Part shown: one piece after another, positions 51,374 to 64,000 of the stretch
How positions within the stretch are numbered: the stretch's first letter is position 1
How the letters are laid out: each line of letters opens with the position of its first letter
Origin: Sycobia sp. Sy_11
Taxonomy: Eukaryota; Arthropoda; Insecta; Hymenoptera; Epichrysomallidae
Length of the DNA stretch: 64,000 nucleotides
Direction: 5' to 3'
Assembly: GCA_018907035.1 (NCBI GenBank)
Contig: JACCIC010000001.1
Span: 5,958,501 to 6,022,500, forward strand
Notes under the pieces: model-generated
What the model was told of the DNA's origin: nothing
The model's input: only the letters and a program-made list of their open reading frames with translations
Database searches by the model: none
Made by a program: the position numbers and the translations under genes

Positions 51374-51802
51374 TGACTTTCATTCGAATTTTAAGTCCGA
51401 ATTACGCTGGCATTACACATAATAAATATCCTATCTTTTATTCGATAACTAAGAAACATTTTTGCCTTCAATGTTTGACACCGCCAAAGGCACGTTGGTT
51501 CGAACGCGTATTTCGGATTCTCTTGCTGATAATATATTATTGGGGCCAATCTCTCATTGCTGGTACGAGTTTTCGTTCGTGGTAACGCAAGCGAACAGAA
51601 ATGTTAAGCTGCGAGAATTAGATAAACCGGTTTTCCTTTCAGACGTTTTCACTTCCTTTGAAACGCGCGGAGAAAGCGAGAGGGCAGAAAGGACAAAATT
51701 TAAATACAGAGGAATAATAAAGTACTATCAGTATTGATAATTTATTTGACACATTTACGATACCGTACGAAGTGCAGTTTAGATGAAATATATAGATGTG
51801 TG

Positions 51803-51824
51803 TGTATATATATATATATATATA
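51803..51824. repeat. Short GT/TA repeat
   Basis: GTGTGTG passing into TA units. Confidence 0.9.
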
Positions 51825-52563
51825 AATGTTCATAAATCGGAATCAATTGTACGTATAATTTTTTCTTGAAAATGAGAAGAAAACTAGACACTTAAACATT
51901 GGACTTAGGATTAAAGAATTAGAATATATCATGCATTTCTGGTAAATATTAGAATATGAATTTAATGTATAATTTTAGGATCAATATTTTATATACTTAT
52001 TTCTGAACTATAGAATAAATTCGAGAAAATTTGAATATAAGTTATCTAAGAAATAACCAATGAACGCACGTATGTTACAGGGATTTTTAACATTATTGTT
52101 CAGTATTTTATAATATTTACATATACAGTATAGCATACAGGTGAGGATGCGAATGAAGTGAAGCTGACTGATCATCATGTCTAAATATAAAACCCACTCG
52201 TACTTTTCTATAAAAATATTTGATTGCAAGGAAAGTTTAGATAGCATAACATCTTAAGTCGTTGACTTGGCCAAAAACATTTTGCGAATCATGATCTAGC
52301 GAGTTAAAGATTAGATGTTCATTGGGTATATTTTATGGTTTATAGATTTCGTACGGTTAATTTTTACAAATATGGTCGATGTCCATTGCAGTACGTGTGT
52401 CTTCCATCTATCAAAATTTTAAATGCGAATTTTTGCATTGATCATCCAATGAAAAGGTTGGGAATAACAAATCGAAATCCCCATTGTACATTCCAAAAAT
52501 TAATACTCCAAGTGAATTATATTTTTAATTCAGACAACCACCATAACAAGAGTAATATTTTCA

Positions 52564-52566
<3 letters not shown>

Positions 52567-52617
<51 letters not shown>
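52567..52617. repeat. (TA)n tract, 51 bp
   Basis: Pure alternating AT. Confidence 0.99.
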
Positions 52618-52624
<7 letters not shown>

Positions 52625-52699
52625 TATCTCGTAGTTTCGCTAACCAAAGTCGTAGAGATTAGCTAGATTTCTTTCTTTTAATATCTCTCTCATCTTCTT

Positions 52700-53300
52700 C
52701 GTTTTGGATTCGTTCACGGCTGGCTGCCTCCTATCCAACGACGTAATATTCATAAAAACAAAAAAGATTGCGCATTCAAGATATTCCGTTGGCTCTTCCA
52801 CCCCCTGGGGAGGGTACACATATAATACCGGGGCATAATTCTCGCGGACGATTTATCTCCCCGTGTGTCCCCCGCCGCGGGACGATGCGCCCCACCGGCT
52901 CTCTGCTTCGGTGGTATACATTATATTTTCCTCTCCGCCCTCGCTGCAACGTCCCACAGGGCGAGGCGGGCAGGAAGCTAAGAGAATTCAGGCGGTTTTC
53001 CAGTTTATTTCGGCTGCTCATTTGTTTGGGGAAGCAGAGACACGACGCCGCGTGGAGTATTTCGTCTCTCTTTTCACGGACAATCGGCCGCGCTTCTGTG
53101 GCCGCTATTGTGCGAATTACATGCTAGGTGTACCCGCGCGCGCGCGGTATTCGCACGGGTTATTTTGAGCCACCGGTGGTATTTTATCTCTTCGAGTTAT
53201 CTTCTGCCTCCGTTGCGACGTGTTCTCAAGTTTCTTTTACGTACATTTGATCCAGCTTATGGAAGTATTTTAGATAATAATGCAGATCCATTTCTTACAT
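52700..53300. other. Small GC-rich island
   Basis: CpG-rich with overlapping frames of about 80-120 codons on both strands. None is recognised. Confidence 0.5.
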
Positions 53301-54362
53301 ACTCTGCCTCTCTCATTGTCTCTTTCCTTATTTTTTATTTTGTTTGAACTTATTATTTTAGAAATCGATCTATTGAAAATAATGTGAAAACTTTTTCTAT
53401 GTTTGAATTATAATTATCAATTTGTAAAGTAGAATCCAAACGGTATAAATCGAGTGACAATGCTTTGCAAATATTCACTACCTTGAAAAAGAATTGGTTT
53501 TCAATTGCGTCCTTGAAACCAAAGATTACAGAGGATATTTTTGAGTACGATCAAGAGAATAATAATTTTTGATTTTGTTAGACAAAATCTTTTCTTACTG
53601 TTACATTATTTGCAGATATTATTTGACTGTTACGACAAATATTATTATTTGTTTTCTTCGTTAATTATATGCAAGATGCAACAAAATATTGTATCTTAAT
53701 ATGTATGTTACAGTTTCTTTTATGTCATAAAGAAAATCTGAAAAGTAACAATTAACGTTTACAGTAACATCGAACTTTATGTGATTATAAGAGTTACAAA
53801 ATCATGTTAGAACAGTAATTTGAAGATTAAATTGTAAAAATACAAAATTTAATAATATATCAAACCAAGTTCTAAATATAAGTTGAAAACGCGAATCTTG
53901 TAAAAATATTTACGTTAATTCGAGAGTTAGATTAAATTACAAATTAGCAATAAGTTTGAGAATAATTTCATACTTTTTGCAATGGGATCGCGAAAAGAAT
54001 CAAGTGACACTTTATATAGTTATATATAGAGTTATAAGAAGAGATATGAACAGAATGGAGGGATATCTGATGCTTCTTGGTTAGTCCCCCTTCTAATCAT
54101 CCGTGTAGATTCATCGAAGTGGAATGAAGCACCCCACAGTTGGGAGTTAGCGAAAGGGGAGGAGGTTCGATTTTGAACACGTTCATAAATCTGGCCGATA
54201 TCTATAGGCCCCGCGAAGATTGTCCTAAAGAGAGAAGAAAAGTTAAGATGGAATGAGGCGCAAAATAGAAACATTTATTAGGTCGTAGGGAAGAGGTTGG
54301 GATAGTCAATTGCCATCTCTGACAGTAGCGAACGTTGATCCGGCAATCTAGAAAAAAGCAGG

Positions 54363-54364
<2 letters not shown>

Positions 54365-54408
<44 letters not shown>
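54365..54408. repeat. (TA)n tract, 44 bp
   Basis: Pure alternating AT, the shortest of the eleven long TA tracts. Confidence 0.98.
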
Positions 54409-54413
<5 letters not shown>

Positions 54414-54968
54414 TAGTTTTTATGTCTTTATTAATAAGTTACTCAATAAAATTCATCGCCAGTTCAACGTCTAATGAAATATAGTTCCGATGCAATTACG
54501 ACGTAACGGGCATCAATTCATAACAAACCCATAAAAAACATGTGAAAATCCTATTACCAATTTTAAATCTCTTTTGAAAAGCCTATTATAGGCATATGAT
54601 TAAAAACAGTGATTGTACACGTATCATTATATGTCTTATCAACTGATATATATTGAGGACGTGTTAGCGCCTTAGTAAGTGCGGAAGCGAAATAGCATTT
54701 TTTCACCCTATAAACTCAAATAAAAGAACATTCGCATCTCGCTTTCGTTCTTTCATAAAAGTTTTATCATTTTCCCCCATTGCATGCTTTCTCTTTCTCT
54801 ATCTATCTTTCTTCCTCTCTCTCTTTTCTCTCTCTGTCTCGACTACTGCTATATATGCACCACATTAGGGCGAAATAAGCGCGTTAAGGAGTAATAATCT
54901 CGTTTTGCGTTATCCTGATGCGTTCGCAAAGCGCTTCTTTCGAATATTCCGTGAGAAGGACAGAGAAT

Positions 54969-54969
<1 letters not shown>

Positions 54970-55024
<55 letters not shown>
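54970..55024. repeat. (GA)n microsatellite
   Basis: Pure GA, 55 bp. Confidence 0.98.
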
Positions 55025-55026
<2 letters not shown>

Positions 55027-55855
55027 CGCGGAGAGACAGGGAGAGACAAGAAGGAGTGGTGAAATTGTGTAGCACGTATTGCCAGTGTGCGCGCCTCCAC
55101 CTCCTTCGTGGAGAATAAATATATACAGTGAAATGAAATTACTTCGCTGTGTGAGGAAACGACACGCAAGGTGAAACGAAAGAAAAGAAGGAGTGATGGT
55201 AAGGGCTGTGGGGAAAAAAGAGTGAAGAGGTGGGGGTGGAGTTGGTAGCGCAAAGGAGAAAGAGAGAGAGAGGGAAAGAGAATCGTCGAATGGAAAGGAT
55301 GAAATTTGAATTCAACAAAATTTACTCTGTTGCACCAGCCGTCAAGTACCAATCCACCAGCTTTTCTCTCTCTATCTCTCGCATTCTCCTTCTCTCTCTC
55401 TCTCCCTCTCCCTCTTTCTTTTACTTTTCTATATTCCTTTGTTTTCGCTCCGCTTCTCCTACACCCCTTCGTTGCTCCGACTATGTTTTTACGCTCTACA
55501 CACCCACTTCGCTAAGGAGGAAAGAATGCAGTCGGGTACAGAAACACGCAGCAGGAGTATACTCCTGTCGGCTACAATTGTTACATTAGATTTCCTGTTT
55601 GTATACATGAAAAAGTGCGCAAGACAGGCACTCTTCTTACTGCACCGTCTACCTTCAAGTAACATGAATATACCGCTAAATTCGAACTGAGTAGGGTTGG
55701 TTTTTTGAAAAATATTTCTGGTTTACTGTATTAAAAATTAATTGAACCTGCATTAGTCAGATCGTTATTCATATGATTATTGTAAGATCAAAACAATAAG
55801 ATAATACTTAAACTTCTCTATATTAGATAAGAAACTTTTTGATAAGTGAATGTGA

Positions 55856-55880
55856 AATAGATAGATAGATAGACAGATTA
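55856..55880. repeat. (GATA)n tetranucleotide repeat
   Basis: Four to five units with a GACA variant. Confidence 0.9.
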
Positions 55881-55980
55881 ATAGATAAATATACGTTCAT
55901 TAGTGTACGGTATGATGCATAAAATAACTAGTAGCAATCACATGTAATGAATGCTTCTAATAATATGATATAATACATGA

Positions 55981-56003
55981 TGTGTGTGTGTGTGTGTGTG
56001 TGT
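55981..56003. repeat. (GT)n microsatellite
   Basis: Pure GT, 23 bp. Confidence 0.96.
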
Positions 56004-56732
56004 ACAATACTTATAATAAAAAGTATCATAAATATGAAAGTATATTATAAAAACATAGCAAAATAGTAGTTTAGCAACTGTCATTTATTGGTCAGAATAT
56101 TGATTGCATTTTTATACAAATAGGTGATCAAATAATCAAACATTGAAAGATTTAACATTTAATGTTGTGCAATGTGTATCTAAATAACAAACTAGAGTGC
56201 ATCTCCTTTTAATGGACAAACTTGACTACAAGTATAATGAAATTATCTATTAAATATTTAAGGTTATATGTATATAACTACTTATATCGAAGAAAACTAA
56301 CAAAATATGAACAATTTGTTAGATGTTTATCCAATGTAACCAATTGTTATAAGGTTCAATATGTGTATGCCTTCAAAGATCAAAAAAGGTACTTCATACT
56401 TCCATTGAATAACTTTTCGAGTATTAGATTAAGCTCGTAGGAAACGTTTATGAGGACGAGATTGCAATAATTTAAGATGGGAAAAAGAACATATTGAGTC
56501 AACCTGTTTCTGAGAGATTGTGTAGTACTTTTCTCGAAGAAATATTGTTCGAAAATAACTAAGTTTACTTAATTGCTTAGATTTATAACTTAATATATAT
56601 TTCTTTTAAGATAATTTTGAATTTAATTACTACACCAAGACTAACTATTGAGTTTAAAAAGACTGATTCTATTTAGAGACTTTATGGAACTCATCTACGA
56701 GGTAGAGAAAATACCCAGAACTACTACGTTTG

Positions 56733-56774
56733 TTTTGTTGGTATATTTTGTTGGTATACTAAGTCATTGGTATA
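56733..56774. repeat. 13-bp tandem repeat
   Basis: TTTTGTTGGTATA at 56733-56745 and 56746-56758, with a degenerate third copy ending near 56774. Confidence 0.88.
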
Positions 56775-57219
56775 TTAAATCATCACCTAATCATGGTTAT
56801 AATCATTGACATAATCAAAGAAGAACGGCATGACATAGAGTTGTATATATAAAGTACGGCTTAGAGTTTTCAGACAAACTTCTCACATCAAATTCTTGAT
56901 GCGTACCCAGTTCATCAAGGTTCTACAGGAATAGAGTCTCAAAGGCCTTACCAAATATTATGGAAAAATGCAGCTAATATGAGATGATAATAAGTCACTT
57001 TTCAGCATATCGTTTTAATGGACGTAAATCAGAATTACAAAAAGAATATTTATCCAAATAAACTAAAATCACGTTGAAATATTTATAAAAATTATAAAAG
57101 TATGGCTTCTAATTGTTCATTTCATTAAAAATGTACGGAAGAATCACCGTTTTCGAAATCATTTAATAAGAGTCACGGAATTTCTTAAGAATGCAAACGG
57201 GCATAAATGAAAAGAAACC

Positions 57220-58559
<1,340 letters not shown>

Positions 58560-58560
<1 letters not shown>

Positions 58561-60590
58561 TTTAGCACTGGTGAAGACTAATCCAGTCGTCGAGCGCTTA
58601 ACGAAAAATAATACTATTTCGTAATGTAAAATAATTATGTTTGGACAAAGAACTCGTGTAGTTGGCAATTTATGCTATTTTGGCGTTTAGCAAAGATGAA
58701 TAAGCAGTCAAAAAAGTTAGGTAACACTATAATAATTAGGTAACACTATTTTTCATCGGGTAGTTCATGCTGAAGGGTTCTTTGTAAGAAATTACATTGG
58801 TCTTTTGTATACAATTTAAAAAATACTGTTAAATTTACTAAAAATTCTATACTAATTTTGACTATATTCAAATATCATATCCTATATCATATATAATGGA
58901 CACATTACTCATTAATTGATTTTAAAAATTGGAAAGATAGTTCTTAATTTATTTTCATAAATTGTTCTAACCATTTCTAATGATTCTAATGAACACTTTT
59001 AGCAGCAAATTGTATATGAAAACAAATCTACTGTTAAATTTCAGCACTGCGTTACCTTCATTCTCGTGCACGACAGAGCACTATAGGTCTTGATCATTTA
59101 GCAATGTCCAAATTACAGTATCAAAATTTAAAAAGTTCTAATTATAACAAAATTATGTATATCTTTTGGTTGAACGCCCCATTCTTAACTTATGTCTTAA
59201 AAGAAAAATACCTTCATTTACCTAAAAAAATATATTAATATATTACAATATTACGGGCTTTTTATGCAATTTATCGAAAAAATCAGCCTTGCTCTCTTTA
59301 ACGACTGCAAAGTAGACTGCAACATAATACTCTTCTATAGGTATCTTAAAAACAAAATCTACTTATCGAAGAGGCGAGAATCCCTCGCGTCCATCGACTT
59401 CTCCCTTTCCGCAAAGTCCCCTCATCGCTCTCCCACCGCCGACACTTAGTGCCCCTGCGCATCCAACGTCTTATGCTTCAATTACCTTTGAGAGAAGAGC
59501 GCGGTCGACGTGTACTTTGAATCTTAGCGAGATTCTATACTTATAGGTCTGTTTCGAGAAGCTTGAAGATCGGCAATATTGAAAAGAGTTATAAATTAGC
59601 CACGGGGACGAGGGTTAGGACGCTCCCGGTGCATTACTTACGGAGGTTTATCACCTCTTCGATGTTTACAGCAGGCTCGTAAAGTAGCTTGGGGCACTTT
59701 TTCGAAGAGTAAGTAAGAAGAGAATGGTTGAGTTTTTAAAACCAAATTGAGCATTAGCGAGAGAGTTAACGAACTTCTTTTCAATTCTCGTGATAGTTAA
59801 AAGCGAATATTGTGCTTCATGAGTAATTCATTGAACTCGCTATTAATTGTCTAAAATTATTTGACATGTTGAAGATTTAGCAAAAATTACTACCTAATCA
59901 TCCGAAACTACAAAAAAGCATTTTTCCCTCATGCTTTCAGTAAATATTCTAATAGATTTATATATTGTGAATTTCATAATTGATATATATTGTAATGTTA
60001 TATTATATCTTTGATTGAAACAAATTTAACTAATACTTTTTGGTAACAATAAAATGTCATGATTGGAATTTCTATATAATATTGGTTACGTAAATTATTT
60101 TTGAAAATTGTTTATATTATCAAAAAAATAAGTCCTGATTGAATTATTTTTCATCTTGTTAAAAGAAAACTGTCTGACCCTTAGCCTCAAAATCTTATAT
60201 TCTAATTCAGAGTCTGAACTTGGCATATTTAGAATGCAATTATAGTATTGCAAATCGTAATGAAACCTCCTTTTATTATTATTTAGATATGGAACAAAAA
60301 ATGTTTTTATACAATAATAATTCTAAGATTGGTCTAAATAGATTTTCTACAAATTTTGTTATATCTCGACGGTACCAACTTGAGATTTGTTTTTTTTTAC
60401 AAAGGTTAACACTTTACTCAAAAGAAGGTTCTTCCATATGTTACAAACAAGTTTTGATTCACAGTAACATTTTCACTCTTTTTTCTACTCTCTAAATCTA
60501 CTTATTACCCCAACGCAACTTCTCTTTCCAATTTTTCAAATTAAAAAATAATTCTATATTCCTTTTTCAAGCAAAACACGTCGTTCCCTA
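58560..60590. other. AT-rich non-coding
   Basis: A slightly GC-richer patch is at 59340-59700. A 14-bp direct repeat is at 58.72 kb. No gene is recognised. Confidence 0.55.
58717..58749. repeat. 14-bp direct repeat, 19-bp period
   Basis: TTAGGTAACACTAT occurs twice, exactly. Confidence 0.9.
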
Positions 60591-63500
60591 CAGCTAATTA
60601 ACGCGTCCTTCACCATCATCACCGGCGCAACCACCGGCACTCCTGAACTTTCGACTTGCTCCTTTTACCTTGCACCTGTTCTCTCCCCTCGGCATTCGTG
60701 AGATCCAACGTGATTTCCTCGGAACTCTCGGCTGCGCCGTGTGGACCGGCGCGCGCGAAAGCCATATTTGAGATAATCGGCTCTCTTGCCGTTCAAAGCG
60801 ATTTCTCCCCTTTCCCTCCACTTGTCCCCCCTTTTCCTTGCGCAGAGAGCCCCACGTAGATTCTCGCCTCATTCGACGAGCGGGCACATCTTTTGGCAGC
60901 GTGCACGCGATCCGGCACGAAAGTGGTGCAATGAAGGGAGTGAAGGAGGGGGGGGGGCGATAAAAAGAAGAGAGATCCGAGCAGTCGTTTCTTTTTCTAC
61001 CGATGGCTGCGCGCACGCACCGGAAAAGTGTACCGCAGCAGCAGTGCAGCTCTGCTCTCTTTACATTTTCGTGTTTCTCGCCAATGTTTCTGCTCCTGTG
61101 AATTTCCAAAGGTCGCCCCTCTCCCGATCTCCATCGTCATCCTCTTACGCTCTTTTTTCTTTTTTCTCTGGCTTTTCATATTCTTCTTCTCTTTCTTTTT
61201 CCCAAATAAAGAATCCAAAAAGTTGGAATTGGAAAAAATTTCACTTCACGTGCATGTTTTACTTTCGCTCTTATGTCGTCCATTCTCCATTAAATACCTT
61301 TGTCCACGCGAGACTTTCGGTGTACCCGTTTTTTAAATTTTGACCTTAATTGGGAGGAGAGTATATCGTGTGATTTATGACTAAATGTATTAGGTCTATG
61401 TAGGTAGGGCCCATGGATCGCATGAGCATCTTAGATAGATATATCCCAAGATTTTATATTTCTTATCGCTCGAATTGAGAACCCTTGTGCATTTCTCTTT
61501 CATGGATTTTTTTCTGTCGCTCATTCGCCATTCTCCTTTTCTCCCCTTCTTCGCTCTTCATCTGTATATAGTGCACTGAAAGAAGAAGGCTCGAGTGTAG
61601 CTCGTGACTCGTGCACTTTATTTTTCTCCCGCTCTTCTTTTTTCTGTGAGATGATCAATAACGCATAAAACTCGATCAACCGCTCTTAGCGAGAGTGCAG
61701 ATGAGAGAGCCCTCTTAGCAGAAACGCAAGCCTAGTGCAACACACGTAAAGCGGCGCACATCAATTTGTCCTCAGATCGAAAATATTACTGGATGGTTGA
61801 ATGTCCATGTATTAGCCTTCTCTTTCATCACCTTGTGTACACGTGAATCTCTCTTACTCATCGAAGTGGTGTGTGGGTGTTCACGTATATAATAGCCAAA
61901 AGTGATTCATCGTCGGCACGTAAAAAGCTACTGACTTATTTCAAATATGTTGCAATATACAGTTATACATGCAGTCTTTCATGCTTGCGGATATTTTGAT
62001 CTCATTACCTTACAATACGACAGATTTAGAATTTCATAATAAAACAACAACACGCCAATTTCTCTTATAATCACTGAGCGATTACGTATTATACTCTAAG
62101 ATGTTATAAAGTCAATTGTCTTTGTAGTATAACGGTATATAGTAGATGAACAGTTTCATTTAAACTCTGCTTCGGTGGCTCGATGCAAGCTCGTCATGGC
62201 CGCGCCTATTCGTCTCGAAAATCATGTAGCGTTCATCAACTACCGTTAGAAATACTTTGTCGATCTTTATATATAAGGGCTCGCTCATCGTACGCGGACA
62301 CACATGAAAACCTATCAAGCACAAAGAAAGAATCGGGGCGATATAGTCGGCGAAGTTAATACAACGTTCAACCCTGTGTGAAGTATGCGTTTGTTCCTGA
62401 TGTTACCACACTGCTGACTAATGATGACAGAATCACCTCGCTGTCAACGCATAACGAATAATTGACGTTATACCGCGGGGATCAACGAACTATGCTTTCC
62501 CACCCTTTCTTCTTTCGAGCTAAATAAGAATGAATCGATCTTGAAACAGACGACATCATATGGGCGAAGAACGTGTACAATGCGCGAGCAATCGATGTAC
62601 AAATTCGGCGTCACGAACTCATAATTATAAGAACCATTGGGTGTGGGAAATAATATAATAATAGCACATTGCGAAATAGTTCTGAACAGCAACAAAGCAT
62701 AGCTGGTCGTTACGTACGCGGTTGCGGAGGGGAAGTTACACACGAAAGACCAGCGAAAAAGACGGGGGATAGGAAGCACCACACGCGAACCGGAAATGGA
62801 AGCCCATAAAGCGGTAATGGTGCGCTGTGCCGCACGCGCAATTTATTAAGCTTTCCCGTAAAAGATCGTCTGGTGGTGTATATATATATGTGTGTGTATA
62901 TATATGTATATATGTATATACATATATATATATATATACATATATATATCACCGCACATTGTTGCAACGGATCGTGGTGTGGATTTTTCTGGTGATGGCC
63001 CCTGTGGCATTATCTAGCATATCTATTTAATAGGGGATGGCAATCAGACTTTGTATGAAGACTGATAGTATGTGGGATAATTTTTCACCTGCACCAATGT
63101 TCAGCTAGGCCTTATTCAGGAAAAATAATTGGAGTTCGAAGAATGGAAGGAAAGAGTCTCTTATTTTTGCCATTTACAAATTTTAAATCGGATAATTGGT
63201 TGCGGAGATTCGCCGATGTAAGAATACATCTTATTTTTTCGATTTGCCTTGTTTCGTGCGCTGAATTTTCCTCGCATTCCCATTATTTCTTCTGAATGAA
63301 GTCATATACCATCCTATACTCGCAATACATGAATCGGCAACTTGCTTATCCTTAGTCCATCGATGCTGGATAGCTGTTTTGGATTATGCTTACCAGGTGC
63401 ATCCGGATTCGAAAATATATAAGGATGTGAATAAAAAAACATGCGTCACGATGTTACTGTAAATAATTATATACCTTCCATATAATAACGGAATATAAGA

Positions 63501-64000
63501 AAGAACGTTTATACACAATGAAAAGACAAATGCAGAGAAAATTAGATTATTAAAGAATATATTACACAACACATCAGATGCTGTAGTAAATAAGCTTCCA
63601 TAAGAATATGAATGATTTTTAAAAACTTATTGTGATTATATTTAACAATTTTCATAATTGTTTAAATATAATAATAACCTATTTAACAACAAATGATTTT
63701 TAAATAGCTGAAGGAGTAGCATGAATATAATAAAATGATTGTATATCATAATGTTCTACCATTCATGATGGATGAAAAACTAACTAATTTTTGACTAATT
63801 CTGATAATTAAACAAAAAGTATTTATTGATCAGATACAATATTTTTTGTTTAGGATTTAATTAAGATTATTATAATTTCTTATTCCATTTTAGAACTATT
63901 AGTTGGATATCAGTTATAAAACATCATTTCACCATTTCTTCATTTTCATACGATGTGCAGATGTTTGTATAATATACATAGCTATCATTAACATATTAGG
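60590..64000. other. GC-richer patch, then AT-rich right edge
   Basis: The patch at 60590-61330 has 171- and 185-codon overlapping frames on opposite strands, unrecognised. The last kilobase is strongly AT-rich. Confidence 0.5.
62878..62949. repeat. Mixed TA/TG repeat
   Basis: TA units interspersed with TG and CA steps. Confidence 0.93.

Larger units (their letters stand above)
50280..52700. other. AT-rich non-coding
   Basis: It holds short GA and TA repeats and an acceptor-like CCTTTCAG at about 51642 without a matched donor. Confidence 0.55.

Noticed and set aside
52129..52146. CATACAG|GTGAGG zero-gap site on the + strand
   Set aside because: There is no pyrimidine tract before the AG, so it is weaker than the listed candidates.
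60594..61343. 171- and 185-codon frames on opposite strands
   Set aside because: Both are low-complexity or arginine/serine-rich, overlap each other and have no recognisable family.
62260..62310. TATATAAGGGC TATA-like string
   Set aside because: There is no initiator at a suitable distance and no coding exon after it. Such strings are expected in AT-rich DNA.

Overview
The window looks like a piece of insect nuclear chromosome and is almost entirely non-coding. Three things suggest this: one spliced exon encoding the start of a class-B (Methuselah-like) seven-transmembrane receptor, a very high density of long dinucleotide microsatellites, and GC-rich patches with no obvious CpG loss scattered through AT-rich DNA. 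Undepleted CpG with this repeat load fits Hymenoptera (ant, bee or wasp) best, but that is an inference from texture and one exon. There are no bacterial-style genes, operons, rRNA, tRNA, CRISPR arrays or intact transposons that I can recognise.

Layout. Bases 1-7132 are non-coding: AT-rich with a CpG-rich island at about 3.3-4.4 kb bordered by a 154-bp CA repeat. Bases 7133-7368 are the only exon I can defend, on the + strand with consensus acceptor and donor. It covers TM1, the first intracellular loop, TM2 and the cysteine that begins TM3. From 7369 to the right edge no further receptor exon (TM3-TM7) could be found, so if the gene is intact its intron is at least 56.6 kb. That stretch alternates AT-rich plains with GC/CpG-rich islands of about 0.3-1.5 kb, often next to GA, CT, GT or TA repeats.

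What may tie the window together. The + strand carries splice-like structures expected in a very long intron. The best is a zero-length exon at 37650|37651, where a pyrimidine-tract acceptor is fused directly to a GTGAGT donor: the form of a recursive-splicing ratchet point. A second site at 24981|24982 is ambiguous. It could be another ratchet point, or the donor of a short first coding exon: an ATG in ideal context, a signal-peptide-like reading frame, no upstream ATG, and a TATA-like box upstream. Weaker candidates lie at 24421 and about 42350. I saw no comparably strong fused site on the - strand. By hand count, long GA tracts outnumber CT tracts about 18 to 4 on the + strand, which also fits + strand transcription of most of the window.

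The other notable signals are eleven TA tracts of strikingly uniform length (44-61 bp), a 154-bp GA tract, an AATAAA-plus-poly(A) signature on the - strand near 33.27 kb, and several short tandem duplications in AT-rich DNA. Open frames elsewhere, including some of 160-206 codons, are in GC-rich or repeat DNA, match nothing I know, and are treated as chance.
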